NCBI GenBank assembly: GCA_964540005.1
Contig: CAZILN010000388.1
Location: 1-43,976, forward strand
DNA: 43,976 nt
Direction of reading: 5' to 3'
DNA from: CAZILN01 sp964540005
GTDB lineage: Bacteria > Bacteroidota > Bacteroidia > Bacteroidales > SM23-62
The position numbers and the translations under genes were made by a program. Below the pieces are notes generated by a model. It searched no databases. It saw only the letters and a list, made by a program, of their open reading frames with translations, and was not told the DNA's origin. This document shows positions 7,961 through 15,897 of the stretch, in pieces (the first letter of the stretch is position 1; each line of letters starts with the position of its first letter).

Positions 7961-9526
7961 ATGAACAGGGCAGCCGCAATAAACGAAATAAGGAACTTCA
8001 AAGAAAGCTGGGACATTATTGTAATCGGCGGAGGAGCTAGTGGTATGGGGACTGCAGTAGATGCAGCCTCCCGAGGATTCAAAACATTGCTGCTTGAGCA
8101 GGACGATTTCGGTAAGGGAACATCCAGCAGGAGTACCAAACTTGTTCACGGCGGGGTAAGATACCTTAAGCAGGGGGATGTATCCATGGTTTTTGAAGCA
8201 CTGAAGGAACGTGGTCTCCTTTTCCGGAATGCACCCCACCTGGTACGTAACCAATCCTTCATCATCCCGGCTTATGACTGGTGGGAAAGTCCGTTTTATA
8301 CGGTAGGACTAAAGGTATATGATTTTATGTCCGGAAAACTCGGCCTTGGTCCGTCCAGGCACATCTCGGCAGAAGAAGTCATCCAGGCCCTGCCTACTGT
8401 TGACCGGAAAGGATTAAAAGGTGGAATCATTTACCACGACGGACAATTTGACGATACGCGTATGATCATCAGCCTGGCCCGTACCTGTGAACATTACGGG
8501 GGATCGCTGTTAAACTATATGAAGGTCACTGGTATCATCAAAGACATGAACATGATCACCGGTGTGGAAGCAAGAGATATGGAAACCGGGGAAGAATTCT
8601 CAATCAGGTCCAAAGTGGTCATCAATGCCACCGGGGTGTTTGCCGATGAGATTATGAAGATGGACAGGCCCGGTGTAAGCAGCATGATCACACCCAGCCA
8701 GGGGATACACCTGGTCCTTGATCAGGAATTCCTTGAAAGCGAACATGCCATCATGGTACCCCAGACAACTGATGGCAGGGTCCTCTTTGCTGTACCCTGG
8801 TACAACAAGGTGGTTGTTGGCACCACCGATACCCTTGTGGATAAGATCTCCCTGGAACCGAAAGCCCTGGATCAGGAGATAGATTTTATACTGGATACTG
8901 CCGGACAATACCTTGTCAAAAAACCATCCCGTCATGATGTCCTCAGCTGTTTTGCCGGACTCAGGCCCCTGGCAGCTCCGGAATGCGAAGGCAAAGCCAC
9001 CAGGGAGATCTCACGCCATCACAAGACCCTGGTCTCTGTTTCCGGACTCATAACAATATTAGGCGGAAAATGGACCACCTACAGGAAAATGGCCGAGGAT
9101 GCGGTAGACTATGCCATAATGATAGGAAAATTCCCGGAACGCAATTGCAATACGCGCAATCTCCCCATTCATGGATACAATATGAACACAGTTGCCGGCA
9201 GTGACAGTATGTCGGCCTATGGACTGGAAGCTTCAGAATTGGAAAAAATAAGCAACGAAAACCATACCCTTAGAGGATACCTGAGCGAATCGCTGGCCAT
9301 AAATAGGGTGCAGGTGATATGGGCAGTTAGGCTTGAGATGGCCCGAAGGCTGGAAGATGTTCTGGCCCGCAGGACAAGGGCTCTCTTTCTTGATGCAAGG
9401 GAAAGCCTCAGGATGGCACCCGAAACAGCCGGGCTTATGGCCGGTGAAATGGGTCATGGTAAGGAGTGGATAAGTAAACAGCTATTTGAGTATGAAAAAC
9501 TAACTGCAGGATACATAATCAATTAA
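7961..9526 (+). CDS. glpD: FAD-dependent glycerol-3-phosphate dehydrogenase, aerobic type
   Basis: GlpD oxidises glycerol 3-phosphate to dihydroxyacetone phosphate at the membrane and passes electrons to quinone. The 521-residue protein has the FAD dinucleotide motif IGGGASGMG at 22-30, the family signature around STKLVHGGVRYL (residues 53-64), and the DAO-fold FAD-contact near LGGKWTTYRKMAED. The C-terminal helical domain (about 390-521) is intact. It lies 31 bases after glpK and 7 bases before glpF, so it is almost certainly in the same transcript. No sign of the three-subunit anaerobic GlpABC type. The assignment is secure. Confidence 0.95.
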   Translation: MNRAAAINEIRNFKESWDIIVIGGGASGMGTAVDAASRGFKTLLLEQDDFGKGTSSRSTKLVHGGVRYLKQGDVSMVFEALKERGLLFRNAPHLVRNQSFIIPAYDWWESPFYTVGLKVYDFMSGKLGLGPSRHISAEEVIQALPTVDRKGLKGGIIYHDGQFDDTRMIISLARTCEHYGGSLLNYMKVTGIIKDMNMITGVEARDMETGEEFSIRSKVVINATGVFADEIMKMDRPGVSSMITPSQGIHLVLDQEFLESEHAIMVPQTTDGRVLFAVPWYNKVVVGTTDTLVDKISLEPKALDQEIDFILDTAGQYLVKKPSRHDVLSCFAGLRPLAAPECEGKATREISRHHKTLVSVSGLITILGGKWTTYRKMAEDAVDYAIMIGKFPERNCNTRNLPIHGYNMNTVAGSDSMSAYGLEASELEKISNENHTLRGYLSESLAINRVQVIWAVRLEMARRLEDVLARRTRALFLDARESLRMAPETAGLMAGEMGHGKEWISKQLFEYEKLTAGYIIN

Positions 9527-9533
9527 TCAAACA

Positions 9534-10283
9534 ATGACAGAATATTTTGCTGAATTTATAGGAACCTCCATCCTCATTTTATTGGGAAACGGGGTTGTAG
9601 CCAATGTAAACCTTAAAAAAACCAATGGAGAAAACTCCGGCTGGATCGTCATAACCGCAGGATGGGGAATGGCAGTATTCGTTGCCGTTCTGGTCGTCGG
9701 ACCATACAGCGGTGCACATATTAATCCGGCAGTAACAATTGGAGTTGCACTGGCAGGATTGTTCGAATGGTCAAAGGTGCCGGGATTTATAGCGGCACAA
9801 CTACTGGGGGCAATAATGGGAGGCTTTTTTGTATACGCTTTTTACAAAGATCATTTCAATGCTACTGATGATGCTGATGCAAAAAAAGCGTGCTTCTGTA
9901 CGGCCCCGGGACTAAGGAATATTCCAAGAAACTTTCTATCCGAACTTATTGGCACATTCGTATTGATTGCCTCAGTACTTTTCATGAGCCTGCGCGACGT
10001 ACAGATTGATGGAATGGAAAATGTTAAAGTTGGCCTCGGTTCACTAGAAGCCCTGCCTGTGGGACTGGTGGTTTTTGCTATTGGTATGAGCTTAGGGGGT
10101 ACTACAGGATATGCCATTAATCCTGCCCGGGACCTTGGTCCCAGAATAATCCATGCGATATTGCCAATCAAAGGGAAACGCGGCAGTGACTGGTCCTATT
10201 CCTGGATTCCCATTATAGCTCCCATTGCCGGAGCTATAATTGCTTCTCTGTTATACTTTTTTATGAAGTGGCTGGCGGCCTAA
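9534..10283 (+). CDS. glpF: Glycerol facilitator (aquaglyceroporin, MIP family)
   Basis: This 249-residue polytopic protein carries both pore motifs: NPA at 64-66 (GAHINPAVTIG) and NPA at 196-198 (GYAINPARDLGPR). Asp200 directly after NPAR is the mark of the glycerol-conducting GlpF subgroup rather than strict water channels. Hydrophobic segments fit six membrane helices plus two half-helices. A short Cys-containing loop (KKACFCTAPG, 118-127) lies before helix 4 and is unusual but not disruptive. It ends the glp operon and provides passive glycerol entry, with GlpK trapping the substrate. Its stop codon overlaps by a few bases the 3' end of a tiny minus-strand reading frame. Confidence 0.94.
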   Translation: MTEYFAEFIGTSILILLGNGVVANVNLKKTNGENSGWIVITAGWGMAVFVAVLVVGPYSGAHINPAVTIGVALAGLFEWSKVPGFIAAQLLGAIMGGFFVYAFYKDHFNATDDADAKKACFCTAPGLRNIPRNFLSELIGTFVLIASVLFMSLRDVQIDGMENVKVGLGSLEALPVGLVVFAIGMSLGGTTGYAINPARDLGPRIIHAILPIKGKRGSDWSYSWIPIIAPIAGAIIASLLYFFMKWLAA

Positions 10284-10438
10284 AGCGTATATATATCCGA
10301 ATAGGATGCCTTTACAGTGTTAACCCATCGCCTGAAGTACACTCCAAAACTTTGCCGTCCGGACTTCTTCCCGGATATAGCCACAGGATTCACGATCTGA
10401 GCCTTTGGATTGGTATGCTTTTTCTTCTTCTTTCCCAT
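10280..10438 (-). CDS. Possible tiny basic protein (52 residues), unknown
   Basis: A minus-strand frame from ATG at 10436-10438 to TAG at 10280-10282 encodes 52 residues. It begins MGKKKKKHTNPKAQ and continues with RQSFGVYFRRWVNTVKASYS. The product would be strongly basic with no signal peptide or membrane segment, resembling a small nucleic-acid-binding or ribosome-associated protein in composition only. It fills the otherwise empty stretch after glpF and ends within the glpF stop codon. A minus-strand TACCTTTA close to the -7 consensus lies upstream, but there is no clear ribosome-binding site. It is too short for homology by eye, and it may be a chance frame. Confidence 0.4.
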   Translation of the reverse strand: MGKKKKKHTNPKAQIVNPVAISGKKSGRQSFGVYFRRWVNTVKASYSDIYTL

Positions 10439-10486
10439 AAAGCGAAATAAATTCTACCGTAAAGGTACAAAATATTTCACATGTAG

Positions 10487-10516
10487 TTAATGTTTAGTTA
10501 ACATTAAATTAACATT
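10487..10516. repeat. AT-rich inverted and direct repeat of an 8-mer
   Basis: The stretch holds TTAATGTT (10487-10494) and its near inverse TTAACATT twice (10498-10505 and 10509-10516). AATGTT and AACATT around TAGTT could pair as a small hairpin. It lies between the tiny basic frame and the end of the GH16 gene. It could be a protein-binding site or chance in AT-rich intergenic DNA. Confidence 0.3.
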
Positions 10517-10566
10517 GAGTCAATTTTTAGCCATTCCAAATTAATCCGGACCGGTAATATGTTAAT

Positions 10567-11631
10567 TTATTTGTATTTTATAATCTTCCTGACATCAACC
10601 TGATCATCCTGGTTCAACAGTGAAAGAAAGTATATACCCGGCTCTAAATGAGCCAGATCCAGAACCATTGTTTCTTCATTTGATTTCCCGGTCTCATGCA
10701 TCCATACTTTCTTGCCAAGTGCATTATGGATGACGGCATAATCAATTTCTTCAGTTCTGGTGAGGTAGGCTATATCATTAACCGGGTTAGGAAAAATCTT
10801 AAGTTCATTACTTGCAGATCCTGAAACCAGGTCATCAGAGGTTCCTGCAGAAACATCCCGGTACACCCTTACGTAGTCAATCTCCATTTTCTGCGGGAAA
10901 ATACTGTCGTCTACTCCCTGCACCCCGCCCCAGCTACCGCCAACCGCTATGTTCATAAGCAGGTGAAAGCGTTTGTCGAAGGGCCATTTGGTATAGTCCC
11001 CTCCCGAATTAAGAAAAGTGAAATATTTGTTTTCATCAATATAAAAATCGATAATATCGGGGGTCCATTCTATCCGGTAAACATGAAATTCATCGGAACA
11101 ATCGCCTATATACAGCTGATCTCCCACCTGGGTCCCGATGGAGTGATTATAAGCCTCTGTATGAACCGTTCCATGGACATTTCCCTGGTCATATCCAACA
11201 TGCTCCATAATGTCTATCTCCCCACTGCGCGGCCAGTCACCATATTCCCAGTCTGTCGGAAGCATCCAGATAGCCGGCCAGGTCCCGCGACCTGAGGGAA
11301 GCTTTGCCTTTACTTCTATCCTGGCATATAACCAATCGCCTTTGTTCTTTGAGATGATCCTCGTGGAGGTGTATTTAAGACCTGAATAATTCTCCAGTTT
11401 TGCCTCAATTGTCAGGACCCCGTCTCCTACCCTGACATTATTAAGCCGCGAGGTATAATACTGAAGTTCATTGTTCCCCCATCCGTGTCCCCCAATATCA
11501 TAATTCCATTTGGAGGCATCAGGACTCCCTTCATATTCAAACTCATCAGACCAGACAAGATGGTAGTTCTGGGCTAATAATCCGGATCCCAGGAACATAA
11601 CTGTTGCAATTAAACCACAGAATTTTTTCAT
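10567..11631 (-). CDS. GH16 endo-beta-1,3-glucanase (laminarinase-like), T9SS-secreted
   Basis: This 354-residue protein has a signal peptide (1-20, cleavage after LLA), a GH16 domain (about 22-260) and a C-terminal type IX sorting domain (about 277-354). The GH16 active site GEIDIMEHVG is complete: nucleophile Glu138, Asp140 and acid/base Glu143. This spacing is typical of laminarinases. Substrate-cleft motifs GNNELQYYTS and PAIWMLP also fit. The tail begins LKIFPNPV and ends with GIYFLSL and RKIIKYK, the classic Por-secretion pattern, so the enzyme should cross the outer membrane via T9SS and be surface-bound or released. Known role: hydrolysis of beta-1,3 or mixed-linkage beta-glucans. A minus-strand TATTTTTG lies upstream. 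The neighbours are unrelated, so it is not in a polysaccharide utilisation locus here. Confidence 0.93.
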   Translation of the reverse strand: MKKFCGLIATVMFLGSGLLAQNYHLVWSDEFEYEGSPDASKWNYDIGGHGWGNNELQYYTSRLNNVRVGDGVLTIEAKLENYSGLKYTSTRIISKNKGDWLYARIEVKAKLPSGRGTWPAIWMLPTDWEYGDWPRSGEIDIMEHVGYDQGNVHGTVHTEAYNHSIGTQVGDQLYIGDCSDEFHVYRIEWTPDIIDFYIDENKYFTFLNSGGDYTKWPFDKRFHLLMNIAVGGSWGGVQGVDDSIFPQKMEIDYVRVYRDVSAGTSDDLVSGSASNELKIFPNPVNDIAYLTRTEEIDYAVIHNALGKKVWMHETGKSNEETMVLDLAHLEPGIYFLSLLNQDDQVDVRKIIKYK

Positions 11632-11663
11632 TTTTCAATTTTAAAATCTGCATGGATTCGCTT

Positions 11664-11671
11664 CAAAAATA
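11664..11671 (-). promoter_or_regulatory. Bacteroidota-type -7 element upstream of the GH16 gene
   Basis: On the minus strand this reads TATTTTTG, matching TAnnTTTG, 32 bases before the GH16 start codon. No well-spaced TTTG -33 is present. It sits in the short divergent region shared with the Nramp-like gene. Confidence 0.45.
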
Positions 11672-11717
11672 CAGTTTTACAGCAAAACAGGTTAAAGAAA
11701 AATAAATATCTTTAAAC

Positions 11718-12950
11718 ATGTTCAAAAAGCTTGGTATTTTCTTCGCATCCATCGCACCCGGGATTTTCCTCATAGGGTATAATATCGGCACAGGCAGTAT
11801 TACTACTATGGCTGTATCCGGTGCCAGTTTTGGCATGATGATGATATGGCCCCTGCTATTATCCTGCATCTTCACTTTTTTCCTGATCATGTTGTTCGGG
11901 AGGTATACAGTCATAACCGGCGAAACGGTGCTCACCACTTTCCGTAAGCATGTGGGGACAGGACTGGCGATTTTCGTACTGATCTCCCTTCTTATCAGCG
12001 AATGGGTTTCCTGCATGGGGGTTATGGCCGTGGTCACCCAGGTTTTTGAAGAATGGTCCAGGCCCCTCACCAGCAACAACCAGGGAGTGAATCCCCTGAT
12101 CACCAGTATTATTTTCGGAGCATTGCTGTATTTCCTGTTCTGGAACGGACACCATAGATTCTTTGAGAAGATACTGGCTATTTTTGTTGGGATCATGGGT
12201 ATCTGTTTCATTCTGACTGCTTTCATCGTGATCCCGGAACCTGCAGAGATTGTATCCGGACTCGTACCCAGTATTCCGGATGACCCCAATGCCATGCTGA
12301 TCATGGCAGGAATGGTCGGGACCACCATGGGAGCCATTCTGTATGTTGTCAGATCCATTCTTGTCCAGGAAAAAGGTTGGAAGATCAATGATCTTAAAGC
12401 AGAAAGAAGGGATGCTTTGATCTCAGCTTCTGCCATGTTTATTCTCAGCGTGGCCATTATGGCTGCAGCAGCCGGCACAATGCATGTAAAAGGACTGCAC
12501 ATTGAGAACGCCATAGATATGGTCAGCCTGATGGAACCGCTGGCCGGCCGGTTTGCCACATCAATCTTTGTAGCCGGGATTATCAGTGCCGGACTGTCCT
12601 CACTGTTTCCCATCGTACTGCTGGCACCCTGGCTGATATCAGATATTGCCGGGCAGCCGAGGAACATGAAAAGCCGCCGGTCAAGGCTGCTTGTCCTGTT
12701 TGGAGTATCACTCGGACTGATTGTACCCATCTTCGGCGGCCGCCCCGTAATGGTAATGGTCGTTTCCCAGGCCCTGACTGTGATAGTCACCCCCCTGGTG
12801 CTGGGTATTATGTTCTATCTGTATAACAAATCCTCCATAATGGGGAAATATACCGCAGGGATAATGACCAACGGGCTCATGGTAATTATATTAGTATTTA
12901 CCATTCTCATGGCGGTTGCAGGAATAATAGGTATTTTTGACCTGTTCTGA
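11718..12950 (+). CDS. Nramp-family membrane transporter, non-canonical (metal-site motifs absent)
   Basis: The 410-residue protein is polytopic with about 11 hydrophobic segments and the Nramp/LeuT-type beginning ASIAPGIFLIGYNIGTG. In canonical Mn/Fe Nramps the first helix carries DPGN; aligned here this reads GTGS (24-27). The helix-6 MPH motif is also missing (TTMGAILY, 202-209), although the following SILVQ pattern aligns with canonical SALVQ. This places it among Nramp-related proteins without the classical transition-metal ligands. Its substrate could be Mg2+ or something else, but that is inference. It is followed 35 bases later by rsgA on the same strand and may be cotranscribed with it. 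A long open frame on the opposite strand (11663-12790) is a shadow. Fold assignment is fairly sure; substrate is not. Confidence 0.78.
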   Translation: MFKKLGIFFASIAPGIFLIGYNIGTGSITTMAVSGASFGMMMIWPLLLSCIFTFFLIMLFGRYTVITGETVLTTFRKHVGTGLAIFVLISLLISEWVSCMGVMAVVTQVFEEWSRPLTSNNQGVNPLITSIIFGALLYFLFWNGHHRFFEKILAIFVGIMGICFILTAFIVIPEPAEIVSGLVPSIPDDPNAMLIMAGMVGTTMGAILYVVRSILVQEKGWKINDLKAERRDALISASAMFILSVAIMAAAAGTMHVKGLHIENAIDMVSLMEPLAGRFATSIFVAGIISAGLSSLFPIVLLAPWLISDIAGQPRNMKSRRSRLLVLFGVSLGLIVPIFGGRPVMVMVVSQALTVIVTPLVLGIMFYLYNKSSIMGKYTAGIMTNGLMVIILVFTILMAVAGIIGIFDLF

Positions 12951-12985
12951 TATTCAGCAAGTATTGAGTTTATTACCAGGTAACA

Positions 12986-14065
12986 ATGACCTTAGAAGAT
13001 TTAGGATATAACAGCAGTTTTGAGAAGTCCAGAAATGAGCTGGATCTTAATACATTTTCTGTTGGCCGGGTAATAGCCGAAAATAAAGAACGATATGTTG
13101 TCAGAACTGATAAAGATGATTATAAAGCTGAAATAATCGGGATCCTGCGATATGCTGCTTCTTCCCGGGCCGATTTTCCGGCAGTTGGTGACTGGGTTGC
13201 TGTATCTTTGTATGATGATCAGAAGGCAATCATTCATAACATACTCCCAAGGCAGTCAGTACTTGAACGGCAGGCAGTCGGGAAATATGGTGAGAAACAA
13301 GTGATAGCAGCCAATATAGATTATGCCTTTATCATCCAGGCTGTCGACAGGGATTTCAACCTCAACAGGCTTGAAAGATACCTGGTACTGTGTCATACGG
13401 CCGGAGTATCACCCCTGATTGTATTAAGTAAAACAGACCTGGTTAATGAGACAGAGATCAGCATGAACCTGAAATTAGTTAATGAACGTATCAAATCTGT
13501 ACCTGTTATAGCCGTCAGCAACCTGACAAAAACCGGATATGATAAGCTCCTTTCCATGATCACCTACGGAAAAACATATTGTTTCCTCGGATCATCAGGT
13601 GCGGGAAAATCAACCATGATCAATACAATTTCCGGCACTCAACAAATGAATACAGATTTCATCAGTCCAAGCACCAAAAAAGGCAGGCATATTACAAGTC
13701 ACCGGGAATTGATCGTCCTGGATTCCGGGGGTATTTTAATTGATAATCCCGGTATGAGAGAGGTTGGCATCGCTGACACAGAAAATGGCCTGGAAATAAC
13801 ATATGAAGCAATCATCAGCTTATCTGATAACTGCAGGTTCAGGGACTGTTCCCATACTCATGAAAAAGGATGTGCTGTCAGAGAAGCAGCAGACAGTGGT
13901 GAAATTGACAGATCCAGCTATGAAAACTACCTGAAACTTGAAAGAGAAAAAGTCCATTTCCAATCAAGTCATGCCGAGAAACGGCAAAAAGACAGGGAAT
14001 TTGGAAAGATGATCAAAGAGACTATGAAAATCATCAAGCGAGATAAAAAAGCACCCCGGTATTAA
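12986..14065 (+). CDS. rsgA: Small-ribosomal-subunit biogenesis GTPase RsgA
   Basis: RsgA is a circularly permuted GTPase that helps late 30S maturation. The 359-residue protein shows an N-terminal OB-fold (about 22-105), then permuted motifs in the order G4 (SKTD, 148-151), G1 (GSSGAGKS, 202-209), G2 (KKGRHIT) and G3 (DNPG, 253-256). The C-terminal zinc site is complete with Cys283, Cys288, His290 and Cys296. The C-terminal tail is lysine-rich (KRDKKAPRY). The OB-fold sequence and early part (NSSFEKSRNELD) are typical of the longer RsgA variant seen in Bacteroidota and Firmicutes. Many genomes carry a second RsgA copy, and whether this is the primary one cannot be told. It follows the Nramp-like gene by 35 bases. 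Confidence 0.93.
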   Translation: MTLEDLGYNSSFEKSRNELDLNTFSVGRVIAENKERYVVRTDKDDYKAEIIGILRYAASSRADFPAVGDWVAVSLYDDQKAIIHNILPRQSVLERQAVGKYGEKQVIAANIDYAFIIQAVDRDFNLNRLERYLVLCHTAGVSPLIVLSKTDLVNETEISMNLKLVNERIKSVPVIAVSNLTKTGYDKLLSMITYGKTYCFLGSSGAGKSTMINTISGTQQMNTDFISPSTKKGRHITSHRELIVLDSGGILIDNPGMREVGIADTENGLEITYEAIISLSDNCRFRDCSHTHEKGCAVREAADSGEIDRSSYENYLKLEREKVHFQSSHAEKRQKDREFGKMIKETMKIIKRDKKAPRY

Positions 14066-14073
14066 AAAATTAC

Positions 14074-14081
14074 TAAATTTG
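14074..14081 (+). promoter_or_regulatory. Bacteroidota-type -7 element upstream of the DUF1360 gene
   Basis: TAAATTTG matches TAnnTTTG and lies 28 bases before the start codon at 14110, just after the rsgA stop. No -33 TTTG is seen. Confidence 0.45.
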
Positions 14082-14109
14082 ACCCCTTTTACCAAACCAA
14101 TCGCATAAC

Positions 14110-14604
14110 ATGGCAAGTAATCCTGAACCGGCTAATCAAAATGATAAATCCTGGAATTTTCTGGCTACCGTCTTTTTTATCATCTGCCTTGTTGGCCTTG
14201 GATTTTACCTGCACACCAGAGAAATAAAATTACAGGATGCCAGCCTGCTCGAACTCTTTATTATGAGCCTGGCAACCTATCGCCTGACCAGGATACTGGT
14301 TTTCGATAAGATCTTCAAGTTGTTCAGGGATTTTATCAGATCAAGATCCGGATGGAAGGTTTTTTATGTTATTCGGGAGATCATCACCTGTCCATGGTGT
14401 GCCGGAGTGTGGGTGGCAATGACCATTGTAGCCCTGTATTATTTTGTTCCCTATGGCAAATTGTTCATTTATATCCTGGCAATATCCGGTGTAGCTTCAT
14501 TCTTTGTCATACTTGTAAATAACATAGGTCTGTCGACTGAAGAAAAGCAGCATAGAGTCAAAGCAATTAAAACGGATTCAGATTATACTAAAGCTGATTC
14601 GTAA
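14110..14604 (+). CDS. DUF1360 family membrane protein
   Basis: The 164-residue protein has an N-terminal membrane helix (about 16-36), then the DUF1360 signature: LATYRLTRILVFDKIF (residues 55-70), a basic amphipathic stretch, ITCPWCAGVWVA with its CPWC pair, and a last hydrophobic pair before a charged tail. DUF1360 proteins are known from many bacteria, including spore-coat-linked YjcA in Bacillus, but have no settled biochemical role. The CxxC could bind metal or undergo redox chemistry. It is probably transcribed from its own promoter. The downstream gene is convergent. Confidence 0.8.
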   Translation: MASNPEPANQNDKSWNFLATVFFIICLVGLGFYLHTREIKLQDASLLELFIMSLATYRLTRILVFDKIFKLFRDFIRSRSGWKVFYVIREIITCPWCAGVWVAMTIVALYYFVPYGKLFIYILAISGVASFFVILVNNIGLSTEEKQHRVKAIKTDSDYTKADS

Positions 14605-14644
14605 TTACCGGGTGCCTGTCCAGGTGCTAAAAATCCTGCAAGAC

Positions 14645-15772
14645 TTATCTGGAGCCTGAATTCACAGGTCTGGAAGTTGGCTCATACAACTCTCCTTCAT
14701 ACCATATTTTAGTAGTATTCACCCCTACATTATAAATGATCAGGTTCCTGATCATATCAAGGCTGTTGACCATCTCGTAGCTGATATTCAACCTTTCACA
14801 TTTCCTGAAAGCTTTGATACGCCTGTTAATATCAATATAGGCAATGGTTCGCTCAGAGACCTTGTATAATTCCGGTATATATCTTTCAACCTCATAAACC
14901 CTCCCGTCACACCATGTTTTTAAAAATCCGTCCTCGCTGAATACCAGGGTACTGTCAGTTAGTTCATAAAAATCAGGGGTGAAGGAGCTGATCTGCTTCA
15001 AATCACCCCCTTCAAAGATCTTAAATTTCCCATTGTTGTCAATAAATGCTACCATGCCGTCACCCACCTGGAATGATTCAGGCATAAACTGATCCAGAAT
15101 GTAGAAATCCCCCTGGTAGAAGGCAACAAAGGCATTGGTGGGCTGGTTCATGTAGGCTACCACATCCCTGCCGGCCTTATAAACAGTTTCCCTGACGAAA
15201 TCATTAATTACCAGTAACCGGCCCCGGTAGTAGATCTTGAACTTGTCATCAAACGAGGTGATGTAGGCAAAGATATTGTCACCGCTGCGGTATGACCTGA
15301 TGGGCCATTGTATAAGCCCGTCTTCAAGGGTAATGGTCTGTCCCTGATGATAGACGTTCAGCTGTTTTTGTACCTTATCATGATATACCACCAGGCTGTC
15401 CTCTACAATATAATGATCGACGTTGGAACACAGGACCTTCTGCTCACCCTCTTCGAATATTTTAAGCACATTAAAAACCGACCAGGCTGCCAGGTAATCA
15501 GTCGCAAAATAACTGGTTGGTTCCATCTCTTCCAGCTGGCTGACCTGTCCCTCATAATAAACCTTGAAGTTGCTGCTGTAATCAACATACAAAAGGCAGT
15601 TCCCTCCAACCTGGAAGGAGTTGATTTTGTAATGTTCCAGCCGTTCTTCTATGCCCATATCAAAAACGAAAAACCTGTCCATGTAATCAAGATACGCCGC
15701 AAGATGCTGGGAAACACTATTTTGACAAAAAAGAGTCAGGCTGGCCAGTATGATTAGTGATCTTCTGAACAT
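14645..15772 (-). CDS. Secreted repeat protein, beta-propeller-like, unknown function
   Basis: The 375-residue protein has a signal peptide (about 1-21) and then eight or nine tandem repeats of about 34-38 residues. A typical unit is FQVGDGMVAFIDNNGKFKIF followed by GGDLKQISSFTPD. The shared features are an aromatic/GD start, a VAYID-like strand, an FKIYYxG strand and an acidic-aromatic turn. The repeat length and strand pattern suggest a beta-propeller. It is probably periplasmic or surface-exposed; no lipobox, T9SS tail or membrane anchor is visible. I recognise no named family. The gene is convergent with the DUF1360 gene and divergent from the hybrid kinase gene, with a 125-base gap that probably holds promoters for both (minus TAACTTTA and plus TATTTTTA). 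It could act as a sensor partner of the kinase, but this is only positional. Confidence 0.7.
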   Translation of the reverse strand: MFRRSLIILASLTLFCQNSVSQHLAAYLDYMDRFFVFDMGIEERLEHYKINSFQVGGNCLLYVDYSSNFKVYYEGQVSQLEEMEPTSYFATDYLAAWSVFNVLKIFEEGEQKVLCSNVDHYIVEDSLVVYHDKVQKQLNVYHQGQTITLEDGLIQWPIRSYRSGDNIFAYITSFDDKFKIYYRGRLLVINDFVRETVYKAGRDVVAYMNQPTNAFVAFYQGDFYILDQFMPESFQVGDGMVAFIDNNGKFKIFEGGDLKQISSFTPDFYELTDSTLVFSEDGFLKTWCDGRVYEVERYIPELYKVSERTIAYIDINRRIKAFRKCERLNISYEMVNSLDMIRNLIIYNVGVNTTKIWYEGELYEPTSRPVNSGSR

Positions 15773-15897
15773 ATATTGCTCATTATAACATAGAGAGGTG
15801 TTACCTTGCTGTAAAGTTAAGATATGTTCATGAATATCGTCAAATCAGCATAATATATTCAGGAGGTTTTCTATTTTTAACCCACCAAAAAAATAGT

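Noticed and set aside
10268..10450. Plus-strand 60-codon frame after glpF
   Set aside because: It begins inside glpF in another frame and lacks a start signal; the minus-strand basic frame is more protein-like.
11663..12790. 375-codon open frame opposite the Nramp-like gene
   Set aside because: It is an antisense shadow; the plus strand has a clear membrane transporter, and the antisense protein is Ser/Met/Ile-rich without motifs.
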